DNA of 41,548 bases. It comes from an uncultured Microbacterium sp. (GTDB taxonomy: Bacteria; Actinomycetota; Actinomycetes; Actinomycetales; Microbacteriaceae). This document shows positions 41,341-41,548 of this stretch, in pieces. Each line of letters starts with the position of its first letter. The stretch's first letter is position 1. The notes below the pieces were generated by a model. The model worked only from the letters and a program-made list of their open reading frames with translations, made no database searches and had not been told where the DNA came from. A program made the translations under genes and the position numbers. The stretch lies in contig NZ_CAJYPF010000060.1 of the NCBI RefSeq assembly GCF_913776565.1, forward strand, positions 1 to 41,548, read 5' to 3'.

Positions 41341-41548
41341 TCGTCCTGGACGCCGGGGTGCTGATCGGCTTCTTGGACGCGTCCGACGCGCAGCACGCGG
41401 CCGCCGTGAACCTCATGGAGCAGAACCCGTCCGGGTACCTCGTCCATCCGCTGACGGCCGCCGAAATCTTGGTCGGTCCCGCCAAGCGCGGTGTCGCCGA
41501 ACGGGTCTGGCAAGACCTGCGCGGCGTCGGCGTCGACGTCGCCGTGCT
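41337..41548 (+). CDS. PIN-domain toxin (VapC-like), 5' part
   Basis: The gene is cut by the window end; about 70 codons are visible. It starts with GTG overlapping the antitoxin stop by 4 bases. VIVLDAGVLIGFLDASDAQHAAAV is the PIN first strand and helix with the first acidic metal ligand (Asp5), and LTAAEILVG holds the second, a Glu. VapC toxins are Mg-dependent RNases that cut tRNA or rRNA. Completeness cannot be judged here. Confidence 0.85.
   Translation, partial: MIVLDAGVLIGFLDASDAQHAAAVNLMEQNPSGYLVHPLTAAEILVGPAKRGVAERVWQDLRGVGVDVAV

Noticed and set aside
1..41548. CRISPR arrays, insertion sequences, prophage, tRNA or rRNA genes, known riboswitches
   Set aside because: Looked for repeats with regular spacers, transposase or integrase motifs and conserved RNA cores; none seen. 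Repeats present are short palindromic or tandem types.

Overview
The window is high-GC actinobacterial DNA, most likely from Microbacterium or a close Microbacteriaceae relative. This is inferred from GC-rich third codon positions, frequent GTG starts, 4-base ATGA/GTGA gene overlaps, a separate purS-purQ pair and a cebEFG-bglC-cebR type cello-oligosaccharide operon. It reads as chromosome. I see no phage, insertion sequence, CRISPR array, tRNA or rRNA.

Layout. 1-4489 (+): the end of a CUT2 monosaccharide importer (ATPase and permease), a ROK regulator and a lytic transglycosylase. 4505-11210 (-): a catabolic operon (AllA-type ureidoglycolate lyase, FAD/NAD(P) oxidoreductase, D-2-hydroxyacid dehydrogenase) preceded by a GntR/UTRA regulator and two tandem paralogous LuxR-type regulators. 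11291-12243 (-): purS-purQ. 12244-12694 is the longest gene-free stretch, with a 23-bp tandem repeat, an inverted-repeat element and the ceb promoter with three CebR-like boxes. 12695-18633 (+): binding protein, two CUT1 permeases, GH1 beta-glucosidase and the LacI-type repressor. 18751-20082 (-): nhaA. 20222-26497 (-): a fructoside operon with LacI regulator, binding protein, two CUT1 permeases, PfkB sugar kinase and an intracellular clan-J glycosidase. 26769-30118 (-): a zinc-ribbon protein of unknown function, a uracil/xanthine permease flanked by two copies of one palindromic repeat, and purC. 30230-31960 (+): a BCCT osmolyte carrier. 31970-38588: a divergent ROK regulator and an frcBCA-like CUT2 importer followed by two ketose 3-epimerases and an FrcK-like kinase. 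38798-40977 (+): a PadR-MFS efflux pair. 41074 to the end: a VapBC-like toxin-antitoxin pair, cut by the window edge.

How it fits together. Most of the window is sugar uptake: two CUT2 importers with their own ATPases, and two CUT1 importers without any ATPase gene, which must borrow a shared MsiK/MalK-like ATPase. Each importer sits next to a regulator (two ROK, two LacI), and the three complete importers also sit with enzymes for their sugar. The same layout recurs: each of the three binding-protein genes is followed by a 12-13 bp perfect stem-loop before its permease gene. Other signals worth a look are the strongly over-represented word GGATGCC(G), paired direct copies of a structured repeat around the uracil permease gene, the two epimerases with exact tagatose/allulose 3-epimerase metal-ligand spacing, and the unassigned AllA-flavoprotein-dehydrogenase operon.
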